Assembly: GCF_036864975.1 (NCBI RefSeq)
Contig: NZ_CP104311.1
Coordinates: 317,501-381,500 of the forward strand
Source of the DNA: Methylococcus capsulatus
Lineage (GTDB): Bacteria > Pseudomonadota > Gammaproteobacteria > Methylococcales > Methylococcaceae
DNA: 64,000 nt
Direction of reading: 5' to 3'
A model generated the notes under the pieces. It saw nothing but the letters and a program-made list of their open reading frames with translations, searched no databases and was not told where the DNA came from. Both the position numbers and the translations under genes were made by a program. How positions within the stretch are numbered: the first letter of the stretch is position 1; each line of letters opens with the position of its first letter. Below are positions 29,288 to 39,136 of this stretch, piece after piece.

Positions 29288-30193
29288 ATGAAACAACTAA
29301 TATTATCAATTTCATTGGTTCTATCATGCCTTCCTCTCTCGATTCACGCCGCAGATATACCCGAAGGCGCGGAAAGCCGATTTGCCCAGGTGAACGGCAT
29401 TCGAATGCATTACGTAACAATGGGATCAGGGCCTCTTGTCGTTTTACTCCACGGCTGGCCTGAAACCTGGTATGAGTGGGCAGGTGTCATGCCCAGGCTG
29501 GCGCAAACCCATACTGTTGTGGCGCCAGACTTACGAGGGCTGGGGCTTTCAGAAAAAACGCAGGACGGCTACGACAAGCGTACTGTTGCTGAGGATATCG
29601 ACGCCCTGATCAAGCAGATAGGAGCGAAATCCGCCGTTGTCGTGGGGCACGATATGGGAGGCAAGGTCGCCTACATTTTAGGGTTATTGCACCCGAAATC
29701 CGTGTCGAAGCTGGTACTCGTCGATTGCATGCTGCCCGGAACGGAAAATATGGACCCTTCCAAAGGCGGCATGTGGCACTATGGCTTTCATATGGCACCG
29801 AATTTTCCTGAGTTTCTGACTCAGGGAAGGGAGCGCGAATACATCGCCGCCCAAATGAGTCAATGGCTGCATCGCAAAGATGCGATCCCTGAGGAGACAA
29901 TCGACGAATACGCCAGCCATTATGCTGCGCCCGGCGGTATGACGGCGGGCTTCAATTATTACCGGGCATTGCGTGAGGATGCCAAATTCGCAGCCTCCCT
30001 GGCTGATAGAAAATTGTCGATGCCGGTACTGACGATTGGCGGTCGTTATGGCGTGTCCGACAAACTCTTTCAGGCTTTGCGTCCGCAAGCCAATGACATT
30101 ACCGGTATGATCGCCGAACAAAGCGGGCATTTCGTGCCGGAGGAAAATACGGACTTTTTCATCGACACGTTGGACAAGTTTCTTCGCCGATGA
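29288..30193 (+). CDS. Exported alpha/beta hydrolase, epoxide-hydrolase (Cif-like) type
   Basis: A 301-residue protein with a signal peptide (MKQLILSISLVLSCLPLSIHA). Motifs: oxyanion HGWPETWYEW, nucleophile Asp in VVGHDMGGK (the Asp rather than Ser marks epoxide hydrolases and haloalkane dehalogenases), lid tyrosine in FNYYRAL, and catalytic His in EQSGHFVPEE. Layout and phrases such as LVVLLHGWPETWYEW and VVAPDLRGLGLSE resemble the secreted epoxide hydrolase Cif of Pseudomonas. A dehalogenase is the main alternative. The ATG at 29288 is chosen over 29270 because it starts the signal peptide directly. It is A/T-richer than flanking genes. Confidence 0.85.
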   Translation: MKQLILSISLVLSCLPLSIHAADIPEGAESRFAQVNGIRMHYVTMGSGPLVVLLHGWPETWYEWAGVMPRLAQTHTVVAPDLRGLGLSEKTQDGYDKRTVAEDIDALIKQIGAKSAVVVGHDMGGKVAYILGLLHPKSVSKLVLVDCMLPGTENMDPSKGGMWHYGFHMAPNFPEFLTQGREREYIAAQMSQWLHRKDAIPEETIDEYASHYAAPGGMTAGFNYYRALREDAKFAASLADRKLSMPVLTIGGRYGVSDKLFQALRPQANDITGMIAEQSGHFVPEENTDFFIDTLDKFLRR

Positions 30194-30216
30194 CCAGCCC
30201 AGCGATGTCAGCAGAC

Positions 30217-30245
30217 CACGTGCAGCCACCACCCAACTGCACGTG
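30217..30245. terminator. 9-bp perfect hairpin after the epoxide-hydrolase gene
   Basis: CACGTGCAG at 30217-30225 and CTGCACGTG at 30237-30245 are exact inverted copies around an 11-base C/A-rich loop, 24 bases after the hydrolase stop. There is no U tract, so it may be a Rho-independent-like barrier, an RNA 3'-end stabiliser or a protein-binding palindrome for the GNAT gene promoter. Confidence 0.4.
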
Positions 30246-30297
30246 CGCACATGAGGATACATGAGATCAGCCACCTCGAACGCCCAAGTCGCAAATC

Positions 30298-30774
30298 ATG
30301 AACACAGATATCTCAATTCACAGAGCGACGGCCGAAGATACGCAAGAAATCGCCGTCATGGTGGGCGAATTGCTGGAGGAAATCATGGATGCCATCGGCG
30401 TGCAGGTGTTTAATTTCGACCTGGATCAAACAAAAACCAGACTCGATGACCTCCTCGGCCGAGAGAAATATTTCGTCTTCGTCGCCCGCAGCGAGGGGAA
30501 ACCGGCGGGGTTTGTCGCGCTTTATGAAAGCTATGCCCTTTATGCCGAAGGCGCCTTTGGTTCGCTTCCCGAACTCTATGTTCGCCCGGCGTATCGCGCC
30601 AGCGGGTTGGGGCGTCGTCTCGTTTCCGAAGCGAAGTCGTTCGGCATGTCACGGGGCTGGACGCGATTGGAGGTTACGACTCCGCCGCTCCCGCAGTTCG
30701 ACAGAACCTTGGCGTTTTATGAGCGTGAAGGTTTTACCGTCACCGGCGGCCGCAAGCTTAAGGTGACCCTGTGA
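30298..30774 (+). CDS. GNAT-family N-acetyltransferase
   Basis: A 158-residue acetyltransferase-fold protein. Motif A, which binds acetyl-CoA, reads LYVRPAYRASGLGRRLVSEA, followed by GWTRLEVTTPPLPQFDRTLAFYEREGF, typical of GNAT motif B. The substrate cannot be told from the sequence. It stands alone, with 90 bases to the LysE gene, which could share its transcript. Confidence 0.85.
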   Translation: MNTDISIHRATAEDTQEIAVMVGELLEEIMDAIGVQVFNFDLDQTKTRLDDLLGREKYFVFVARSEGKPAGFVALYESYALYAEGAFGSLPELYVRPAYRASGLGRRLVSEAKSFGMSRGWTRLEVTTPPLPQFDRTLAFYEREGFTVTGGRKLKVTL

Positions 30775-30867
30775 GCTGCAACACAGACCGACACTCCAAC
30801 GGGTCTGGACGGAAAGTCCGCGCCGGCCGATGACTTCGATAATTAGGCGTAACCTGAGGTTGCTGTG

Positions 30868-31512
30868 ATGACTGACCTGCTTCCGCCCTGGCCTCTGTTT
30901 TCCGCTTTCCTGTTGGCAAGCCTGGCGCTCGCGGTGACTCCCGGACCCGGAGTGCTCTACGTCGTGACTCGCAGCCTGGTCCAAGGGCGCGGCTGTGGGC
31001 TGGTTTCGGTTGCCAGCGTCGCGTTCGGGAACCTCGGCAATGCACTCGCCGCTTCCATCGGCCTTGCCGCCCTGTTCGCGGTGTCTTCCTTCGCCTTCTC
31101 GGTGGTCAAGTCGGCGGGCGCGATCTACCTCATCTACCTCGGCATCCGGATGTTCCGTTCCTCTTCGGTAGAAAGCCCCGCTTCGAAGCCTGAAGTTGCG
31201 CCGCTGGGTTGCGTCTTCCGGGAAGGTTTCGTCGTTGCGCTGCTCAATCCCAAGACCACGGTATTCTTCGCGGCCTTTCTGCCACAGTTTCTGGACCCAA
31301 GTGCGCCGGCCATGCTTCAGAGTATGGTGCTGGGTGCCCTCTTCGTCGCAATGGCCGCGGTTACGGACAGCGCCTATGCGTTGGCCGCGGGGATGGCCGC
31401 GCCTGCACTACGCGGCAACACTGCTCGTCGCGCGGGCCTACGTATCGGTGGCGGCCTGTTCGTCAGCCTCGGAATTTTTACGGTGATCTCCGGGGATCGC
31501 GGAACCCGATAG
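30868..31512 (+). CDS. LysE/RhtB-family amino-acid exporter
   Basis: A 214-residue inner-membrane exporter with six hydrophobic segments. The family pattern is clear: FLLASLALAVTPGPGVLYVV with the N-terminal PGP motif, the GIRMFRS loop after the third helix, and GFVVALLNPKTTVFFAAFLP. Members export lysine, homoserine, threonine or other amino acids and metabolites; the substrate here is unknown. The ATG at 30868 follows TGAGGT; a GTG one codon upstream is possible. Confidence 0.85.
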   Translation: MTDLLPPWPLFSAFLLASLALAVTPGPGVLYVVTRSLVQGRGCGLVSVASVAFGNLGNALAASIGLAALFAVSSFAFSVVKSAGAIYLIYLGIRMFRSSSVESPASKPEVAPLGCVFREGFVVALLNPKTTVFFAAFLPQFLDPSAPAMLQSMVLGALFVAMAAVTDSAYALAAGMAAPALRGNTARRAGLRIGGGLFVSLGIFTVISGDRGTR

Positions 31513-31742
31513 ACTGGGCCCCCCCGCCGGCATGCCTGGGGACCAGCGCGCTGCGCGTCTCCGCGGCATCTGAATCCGATCATTAACCCCCCAGTGCCCG
31601 AGGAGCGAACGTTCAGCGGAAAAAAGGGGGCGACCTAAACGTCCTGGAGTCAGCGATTCCTCCGCGGATGCGGGAAGGCGAGCTTCCCGGCGTTTCCGGG
31701 CTATTGATGTCGGCGGTCCGTCAATCGCAGCACGCACACCTC

Positions 31743-32941
31743 ATGACTCGCTTCGTCGCCGCGCTGGATCAAGGCACGACCAGCACACGTTGCATCCTCT
31801 TCGACCGTTGGGCACGCATCTGCGGCCGGGCCGAGATGGAGCACCGACAGTTCTATCCGCAACCTGGCTGGGTCGAGCACGATGCCGCGGAAATCTGGCG
31901 CAACGCGCAGGCGGTCCTGGCCGGGGCGCTCGCCGATGCGGGCGCAACGGTCGACGAGGTCGCGGCGTTCGGGATCGCCAATCAGCGCGAAACGGTCGTG
32001 CTATGGGACCGCAATACAGGCCGCCCGATCGCCCCGGCGATCGTTTGGCAGGATACCCGCACCGATGGCATCTGCCGCGAGTTGGCGCGGGACGGCGGGA
32101 TCGATCGATTCCGCGGCCGTACCGGCCTGCCGGTGGCGGGGGACCTCGGAGATCAGCAGGCGGCATTGTTCGGTCATGCTTGTTTCGAACCGGGAGAAGC
32201 GAAGAATACCTACGGAACGGGTGCTTCCTGCTACTGAACACCGGCCCAAAGCACATGCCGTCGCAGCATGGGCTGCTCACCACGGTCGCCTGGCGGCTCG
32301 GGGAAGCGGCACCGGTGTATGCGCTGGACGGATCCGTAGCGGTCGCCGGAGCGCTCGTCCAGTAGCTGCGCGACAAGCTTGGCCTGATCGGTCGAGCCGA
32401 AGAGGTCGAAACCCTCGCCCGCCAAGTGGAGGACCACGGCGGCATTTACATCGTGCCGGCCTTCTCGGGGCTGTTTGCGCCGTACTGGCGGGCCGACGCC
32501 CGCGGCGCCATCGTCGGTTTGACCGCCTACACGGGGAAGGCCCATTTCGCGCGAGCGGCCCTGGAGGCGACGGCCTATCAGACCCGCGACGTGCTGGAAG
32601 CCATGGCTGCCGATGCGGGCATCAGGTTCGCGGGCCTCAAGGTCGACGGCGGCATGGCCGTTAATGAAACCCTGATGCAGTTCCAGGCCGACATCCTCGG
32701 CATTCCCGTCCTGCGGCCGCGGCAGGGCCATCAGGAGGTCACCGCCCTCGGCATAGCCTTCGCGGCAGGGCTGACCGTGGGGTTCTGGAAAGACTGCGAC
32801 GATCTGCGATCGCTGCGCCAGGATGAAACCATTTTTCGGCCCCAGATGGATCTTGTCGGACGCCAAGCACTTTACAAGGGGTGGAAGAAGGCGGTACAGA
32901 GGGCCTTGAATTGGGTCGACGAACCGCCATTCCAACAATAG
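31743..32941 (+). pseudogene. glpK: Decayed glycerol kinase gene
   Basis: The start [20 protein letters not shown] and the end ([31 protein letters not shown]) are those of FGGY-family glycerol kinase. Three lesions are visible. First, RTGLPVA joins directly to [15 protein letters not shown], so about 130 central residues are lost in frame. Second, in GGAACGGGTGCTTCC one base is missing (expected GTGCFLL), which shifts the frame to a stop at 32235-32237. Third, TAG at 32363-32365 replaces the expected Trp codon before LRDKLGL. No other glycerol gene is adjacent. Loss of glycerol use is inferred. Confidence 0.9.
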
Positions 32942-33059
32942 AGGGTCCGGGGTGCGACGAGACAAGCGCGGGAACCGGACACTGTGAAGGACTAAACTTG
33001 CCCGGGTATCCGCTTGCGTGTTTGAACGCTGGAACTGAACCCCTTTCCAGGAGAATCCC

Positions 33060-33740
33060 ATGTTGAACCTTGCCCTGGCCATGCTGTTCTTCGTCGGCAT
33101 CCACTTCGTCATTTCCGGCACCGGCCTGCGCGACCGGCTCGTCGCCTACCGGGGGGAAAAAGCCTTCCGCGTTGCATTTTCGACGCTGTCGTTGCTTGCG
33201 CTCACGTGGGTCGTGTTCGCGTACCGTCAGGCACCCTATGTCGAAACCTGGGGCCAGCTTGCCGGATTCAAGCCGATCGCCGCGATCCTGATGCTGGTGT
33301 CCTTCATCTTCGTGGTCGCCGGGCTCACAACCGCCAATCCCACGGCGGTGTCCGGCGAAAACGCACTGAACGATGCCGATGCCGCCAAGGGCATTCTCCG
33401 GATCACCCGGCACCCGTTCCTGTGGGGACTCTCCCTCTGGGCGCTGGTCCATGTGATCGCCAATGGCGACGTGGCCGCCCTGTTGCTGTTTGGTTCGCTG
33501 CTGGTGCTGTGCCTGTTCGGCACGCGATCGATCGATACCAAACGCCGGCGGGCTTACGGCGACCGCTGGGAACGCTTTGCCGCCGCTACGTCCAACATCC
33601 CTTTCATGGCCATCAAGGAAGGCCGCAATCGGCTCGAGCTCGGCGAGATCGGGTGGCAGCGGCTGGGCATCGCGGTAGCCTTGTATCTCGCCATGCTCCA
33701 CTTCCACGCGAAGATTTTCGGCGTCTCGCCCCTGTTCTGA
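33060..33740 (+). CDS. NnrU-family membrane protein
   Basis: A 226-residue protein with about six membrane segments and the NnrU domain: MLFFVGIHFVISGTGLRDRL, KGILRITRHPFLWGLSLWAL and the conserved YGDRWERFAAATSNIPF. NnrU was named from denitrification clusters and is related to isoprenylcysteine-type membrane methyltransferases; its role is not settled. No denitrification genes are seen nearby. The ATG follows CAGGAG at good spacing. Confidence 0.85.
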   Translation: MLNLALAMLFFVGIHFVISGTGLRDRLVAYRGEKAFRVAFSTLSLLALTWVVFAYRQAPYVETWGQLAGFKPIAAILMLVSFIFVVAGLTTANPTAVSGENALNDADAAKGILRITRHPFLWGLSLWALVHVIANGDVAALLLFGSLLVLCLFGTRSIDTKRRRAYGDRWERFAAATSNIPFMAIKEGRNRLELGEIGWQRLGIAVALYLAMLHFHAKIFGVSPLF

Positions 33741-33841
33741 GCCGGCCCGGCCCTTGCCGGTGGGGGAAGAGCCACGTAATCTTGCCAAGCCGGGGTACCC
33801 GCCGGTCCGCTCTAACCCATATCACAGCACGAGGTGTCATC

Positions 33842-34186
33842 ATGGATACCTGCTCTCTTACAGCGAAACAATGCACCCCCTGCCAGGGCGGCATTCCCCC
33901 CTTGACCGCGGAGGAAGCCGAAAAACTCCTCGTCCATGTCCCCCAGTGGGAGCTCAAGGACGCCGCGACCAAGCTGAAAAGGACGTTCCGGTTCAAGAAC
34001 TTCATGGAAGCGCTGGACTTCGCCCGGAAGGTCGGCGAATTATGCGAGGCGGAGGGCCATCACCCGGACATCGGGATCGGGTGGGGCTACTGCAGGGTGG
34101 AGTTCCAGACCCACAAGATCAACGGGCTCCACGAGAACGACTTCATCATGGCCGCCAAGGTCGACGAGCTGGCGGCAGAAACCTAG
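33842..34186 (+). CDS. phhB: Pterin-4a-carbinolamine dehydratase
   Basis: A 114-residue PCD/DCoH protein that dehydrates 4a-hydroxytetrahydrobiopterin, recycling the cofactor of aromatic amino-acid hydroxylases. The active-site segment EAEGHHPDI (His-His) and the matching THKINGLHENDF are visible. A hydroxylase is not in the window; PCD proteins without one may serve molybdopterin-related or other roles. It shares the strand with the two genes that follow. Confidence 0.92.
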   Translation: MDTCSLTAKQCTPCQGGIPPLTAEEAEKLLVHVPQWELKDAATKLKRTFRFKNFMEALDFARKVGELCEAEGHHPDIGIGWGYCRVEFQTHKINGLHENDFIMAAKVDELAAET

Positions 34187-34240
34187 AGGGTCCTGCTCCG
34201 CAGCCGGCCCCGATTCACCCGAAATCATGGGAGGTCCGCC

Positions 34241-35143
34241 ATGCATATCCTCATCACCGGAGGAACGGGCTTCATCGGCAAAAGCTTGTGCCGTCATCTG
34301 TTGGAACGCGGCCACCGATTGGCCGTTCTCAGCCGGCAGGCGCCCGACACGGTGCGGCGCTTGTGCGGCGAGGCGGTGACGCCGGTCGCTAGCATCGACT
34401 CGCTTTCCCCGCGGGCCGGCTTCGACGCCATAGTCAACCTGGCCGGCGAACCCATCGCCGACAGGCGCTGGACCGAAGCGCGCAAACGCCTGTTGTGGGA
34501 AAGCCGGATCGGGCTGACCTCGAAACTGGTCGATTACATCGCGCGGGCCGAGACCAAGCCCCAGGTCCTGGTCAGCGGTTCGGCGGTCGGTTATTACGGC
34601 AACCGGGGCGATACCCTGCTCGATGAGGAATCCGCAGGCGGTGACGACTTCAGCCACCGCCTGTGTGCGGCCTGGGAGGAGGCGGCATCCCAGGCGGCCG
34701 GACATGGTGTGCGGGTTTGCGTACTGCGGACCGGGCTGGTCGTCGGCCGGAATGGCGGCTTTCTCCAGCGGATGCTGCCCTTGTTCAGGCGGGGGCTCGG
34801 CGGCCGCATCGGAGACGGCCGCCAGTGGATGAGCTGGATCCACATCGACGATCACGTCGCCGTCACCGAATACCTGATCGGAAATGCACACCTGGAGGGT
34901 GCGTTCAATGCGACCGCACCCAATCCGGTCACCAATCGCGAGTTCACCGAATGTCTGGCGCGCCTCCTCAACCGGCCGGCGCCGTTGCCGGTGCCGGCGT
35001 TCCCGCTGCGGCTGGCCTTGGGCGAAATGGCGGAGCTGCTGCTCGGCGGCCAGCGGGTGATTCCGAAGCGCCTGCAGCAGGAGCCGTTCCGCTTCCGCTA
35101 CGAGCACCTCGAAGATGCGCTGCGCGACGCCCTCGGGCGTTAG
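34241..35143 (+). CDS. TIGR01777-family NAD-dependent epimerase/dehydratase (YfcH-like)
   Basis: A 300-residue SDR protein with the N-terminal dinucleotide motif MHILITGGTGFIGKSL, the family segment GFDAIVNLAGEPIADRRWTE, YYG in the catalytic region (SGSAVGYYGNRG) and a C-terminal DUF1731 domain (QRVIPKRLQQEPFRFRYEHL). The family is widespread and its substrate unknown. The next gene begins six bases downstream and is probably cotranscribed. Confidence 0.92.
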   Translation: MHILITGGTGFIGKSLCRHLLERGHRLAVLSRQAPDTVRRLCGEAVTPVASIDSLSPRAGFDAIVNLAGEPIADRRWTEARKRLLWESRIGLTSKLVDYIARAETKPQVLVSGSAVGYYGNRGDTLLDEESAGGDDFSHRLCAAWEEAASQAAGHGVRVCVLRTGLVVGRNGGFLQRMLPLFRRGLGGRIGDGRQWMSWIHIDDHVAVTEYLIGNAHLEGAFNATAPNPVTNREFTECLARLLNRPAPLPVPAFPLRLALGEMAELLLGGQRVIPKRLQQEPFRFRYEHLEDALRDALGR

Positions 35144-35149
35144 GCCCCC

Positions 35150-35641
35150 ATGCCGGCAGACCACTTCGACCTGGTGACTCGGTGGCGCCTGGATGCGCCG
35201 GCGGAAGAAGTCTGGCAGGTCCTGTCGGATGCAGAGCGATGGCCCCAGTGGTGGCCCTGCGTGGAAGCGGTCGAAAAGATCGATCCTGGCGGAACGAACG
35301 GAGAAAACTCGCTCTGGGCCTATACCTGGAAAACGATGCTGCCTTACAGGCTCCGGCTGGAATTCCGCATGACCCGTATCGCGGCGCCTGTACTGCTGGA
35401 AGCGGATGTGAGGGGAGATGTTGCCGGACGTGGACTTTGCCGGATTTACCGGCAGGAGCATCGCACCGTCGTCCAGTATGAATGGAATGTGAGGCTCTGC
35501 CGATCCTGGATGAAACGGCTAGCCCCCCTCGCCCGCCCCGTTTTTCTCTGGAATCACCGGATGGTGATGCGGCAGGGCGAAACGAGCCTGGCCGAACGGC
35601 TCGCCCGTGACGGCGCGAACCGCTGCCTTGAGCTTTCCTGA
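35150..35641 (+). CDS. SRPBCC-family (START/polyketide-cyclase-like) protein
   Basis: A 163-residue protein with the SRPBCC ligand-binding pattern: FDLVTRWRLDAPAEEVWQVL, AERWPQWWPCVEAVEKID and the YEWNVRLCRSWMKRLAPLAR C-terminal helix region. Such proteins bind hydrophobic small molecules. Six bases separate it from the upstream epimerase gene, suggesting joint function, but the ligand is unknown. Confidence 0.85.
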   Translation: MPADHFDLVTRWRLDAPAEEVWQVLSDAERWPQWWPCVEAVEKIDPGGTNGENSLWAYTWKTMLPYRLRLEFRMTRIAAPVLLEADVRGDVAGRGLCRIYRQEHRTVVQYEWNVRLCRSWMKRLAPLARPVFLWNHRMVMRQGETSLAERLARDGANRCLELS

Positions 35642-36104
35642 TTCAGCCAGGCCCGCGCTTGCCCGCCCGAACGTCGTCTTTGGGACGGCACAGGTAGCGT
35701 TTCGACGCAGACGCATGCGCGCGAGAACCAACCTCGGCTTCCTCCCCTGTCGCCTGCCATCCCAGACGAAACCGCGCCGTCACTGGGGAAGCTTGTAGCG
35801 CGCCTCCTCGGCGTAGTATTCAGGAAAGCCGACCGCCGCCTTGAGGTCTTCAAAGCCCAGCACGTTGGCGGGCTCGCCGCGGCGGATGCATTCGAGCGCC
35901 TCGCGCATGGCGCGGATGGAGACGTTCAGGAGCGTCAGCGGATATACCGCGATCTTGTAGCCGATCGCCTCGAGTTCCGCCGGCGGCAGCACCGGCGTCT
36001 TGCCCGCCTCGATCATGTTGGCCATTTTCGGACCCTCCACCTCCGCGCAGTACCTTTTCATCTCGTCCACATCGAGCGGCGCTTCGAGAAAGGTATGGAG
36101 GAAG

Positions 36105-37573
<1,469 letters not shown>

Positions 37574-37588
37574 CCTCCAACACAGTTG

Positions 37589-37613
37589 CTCTCCCGCGCT
37601 CTTTCCGGGAGAG
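37589..37613. terminator. Hairpin at the 3' end of the porin gene
   Basis: CTCTCCCG at 37589-37596 pairs with CGGGAGAG at 37606-37613 around a nine-base loop, 11 bases beyond the porin stop on the minus strand and 16 bases after the transposase stop. There is no T run on either strand. It could terminate either gene or lie in the right end of the IS. Confidence 0.4.
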
Positions 37614-37623
37614 ACCGCCGCCG

Positions 37624-38874
37624 TCAAAACGATACGATGACATCGGCCGACAGCAGGATCTGGGAAGTCGCGTTGCCATCGTCGAAGGGGCGGGTGCCGT
37701 CGGACCAGTCGTAACGCAAATTGGGCCGCGCGGTCAGCCAGGGGAGCGGCGACCATTTCACCCCGGCGGTCACGGCGTAGTAGCTGCCGGGGACCAGTCC
37801 CATCGTCGGCGCCCGAGCCGGCGAAAGCACACGGGTGCCGTCATCGTCTCGGAACCACTCGCCGCGCAGGCCGAACGACAGATCCTCCACCAGATCGTAG
37901 GAAAGGTACTGGACCAGACCATACCAGCTCGCGGTTTGCCCATCCCCCTCGATCCAGCCGTGATCGTGCTGGAGGATGGCATGCAGCTGCGGTGTGAGAT
38001 CGTGCTGCGCGACCAGGCTATAGAAGCTCAGCTCACCGCGGGGTACCGTGGTCACGGTGCCGTTCGAGCCGTTGAGCGACAGCGAGGTCTCGCCGGAATC
38101 GCTGGTCCAGGTACCGCCGCCGACAAAGGCCCAGTTCTCGAGGCTGTGGTCGAATACGCCGTCCCAGCCCGCGAACTGGCTGCCGGTCACCGCGGCCGCA
38201 TCCAGCAGCAGGTTATCGGTGGGCTGGTAGCTGAAACGGATGCCGGTGTGGGTGAAGGGCTCCCCGTATTGCATGGTGTAGGAATGCGAATAGAAGAAGT
38301 TTTCCGGCGCCATGACGGATTCCACGCCGACCACGGTGTAGAAATGACCCAGCTTGACTGCGAGGCCGCGCCCCACCGGTACCAGCGCCTCCAGATAGGC
38401 CTGGGGCACTGCCAGGTTGTAGCGGTTGTTGTCACTGATCTGCCGGTCCCAGCTTCCCTGGGGATCGCCGAAGGCCTGGCTGAACCAGGCATCGGTGCCG
38501 TACATCAGGTCCAGCCTTCCACCCAGGTCGAAGCTTTCTCTCTGGCGGTCGACCGCACGTTCGAGGTAAAGGTAAACCTGGTTTGGCTGAAACTCGTCCG
38601 ACCGGTCGGAGAAGGTCACGGGACCGTTGTAACCGGAGCCGGGTTCATCGAAATTGTGGGTGAGGCCGGCGTCAATCCATCCCCCCAAGGTGAGCCGCAG
38701 GCGTTGCATCCAACCGGCGTCGTTCGGATTCGTACCGTCCGGCAGCATTTCAAACACGCCGCGCGCTTGCTCCAGGCCAGCTCCGGACACGGGGGCCATG
38801 CCGCTGCCGACCCATAACAGGGCAGCCCCGGCGAGGATCGGTCCTCGTATCGGTAAGGAAAAAAGATTCACCAT
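37624..38874 (-). CDS. Outer-membrane porin (putative beta-barrel porin-2, BBP2/OmpL-like)
   Basis: A 416-residue protein with a signal peptide (to about residue 32), a barrel of alternating strands and a C-terminal Phe (SADVIVSF), as needed for BAM insertion. Family phrases: GWIDAGLTHNFDEP, PNQVYLYLERAV, GLAVKLGHFYTVVGVESVMA and FTHTGIRFSYQPTDN. Substrate is unknown; the gene ends next to the ammonium transporter gene in the divergent direction, but shared regulation is not shown. Confidence 0.85.
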   Translation of the reverse strand: MVNLFSLPIRGPILAGAALLWVGSGMAPVSGAGLEQARGVFEMLPDGTNPNDAGWMQRLRLTLGGWIDAGLTHNFDEPGSGYNGPVTFSDRSDEFQPNQVYLYLERAVDRQRESFDLGGRLDLMYGTDAWFSQAFGDPQGSWDRQISDNNRYNLAVPQAYLEALVPVGRGLAVKLGHFYTVVGVESVMAPENFFYSHSYTMQYGEPFTHTGIRFSYQPTDNLLLDAAAVTGSQFAGWDGVFDHSLENWAFVGGGTWTSDSGETSLSLNGSNGTVTTVPRGELSFYSLVAQHDLTPQLHAILQHDHGWIEGDGQTASWYGLVQYLSYDLVEDLSFGLRGEWFRDDDGTRVLSPARAPTMGLVPGSYYAVTAGVKWSPLPWLTARPNLRYDWSDGTRPFDDGNATSQILLSADVIVSF

Positions 38875-39009
38875 GGTGCATCGAGCTCAAAGATCGTCCG
38901 GTCGCTTCACAGTTCAACAAGCCGAAACGGCTAAGCATGACGCGTACCATGATTCAAGGCATTGAAATATCGCCATTGCGATGAATTTCGGCGTACCGAT
39001 GATGCGGAT

Positions 39010-39058
39010 CGCGCCGTTATGGTGCATAGTTGCTGCACGAACGCACGCTTATGGTGCC
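39010..39058 (+). promoter_or_regulatory. Two tandem NtrC-like enhancer sites upstream of amt
   Basis: Positions 39010-39026 (CGCGCCGTTATGGTGCA) and 39042-39058 (CGCACGCTTATGGTGCC) both resemble the NtrC consensus TGCACY-N5-GGTGCA; the right half GGTGC is exact in both and TTATGGTGC is repeated. Their starts are 32 bases apart, about three helical turns, as expected for cooperative NtrC binding. They lie 30-80 bases before the sigma-54-like element. Confidence 0.6.
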
Positions 39059-39071
39059 TAGCGTTGCACCG

Positions 39072-39087
39072 TGGCGGCGCTGGTGCC
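39072..39087 (+). promoter_or_regulatory. Sigma-54-like -24/-12 promoter of amt
   Basis: TGGCGGCGCTGGTGCC has the invariant GG (39073-39074) and GC (39085-39086) with the required ten-base interval; compared with TGGCAC-N5-TTGCA it keeps TGGC and TGC. The start codon lies 50 bases downstream. With rpoN in this window and the NtrC-like sites upstream, nitrogen-controlled transcription is likely. Confidence 0.55.
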
Positions 39088-39136
39088 TCAATAACGTGAT
39101 CAAAAGCCGGACAGCAGGGCCGGCCAGGGGGAGAAG

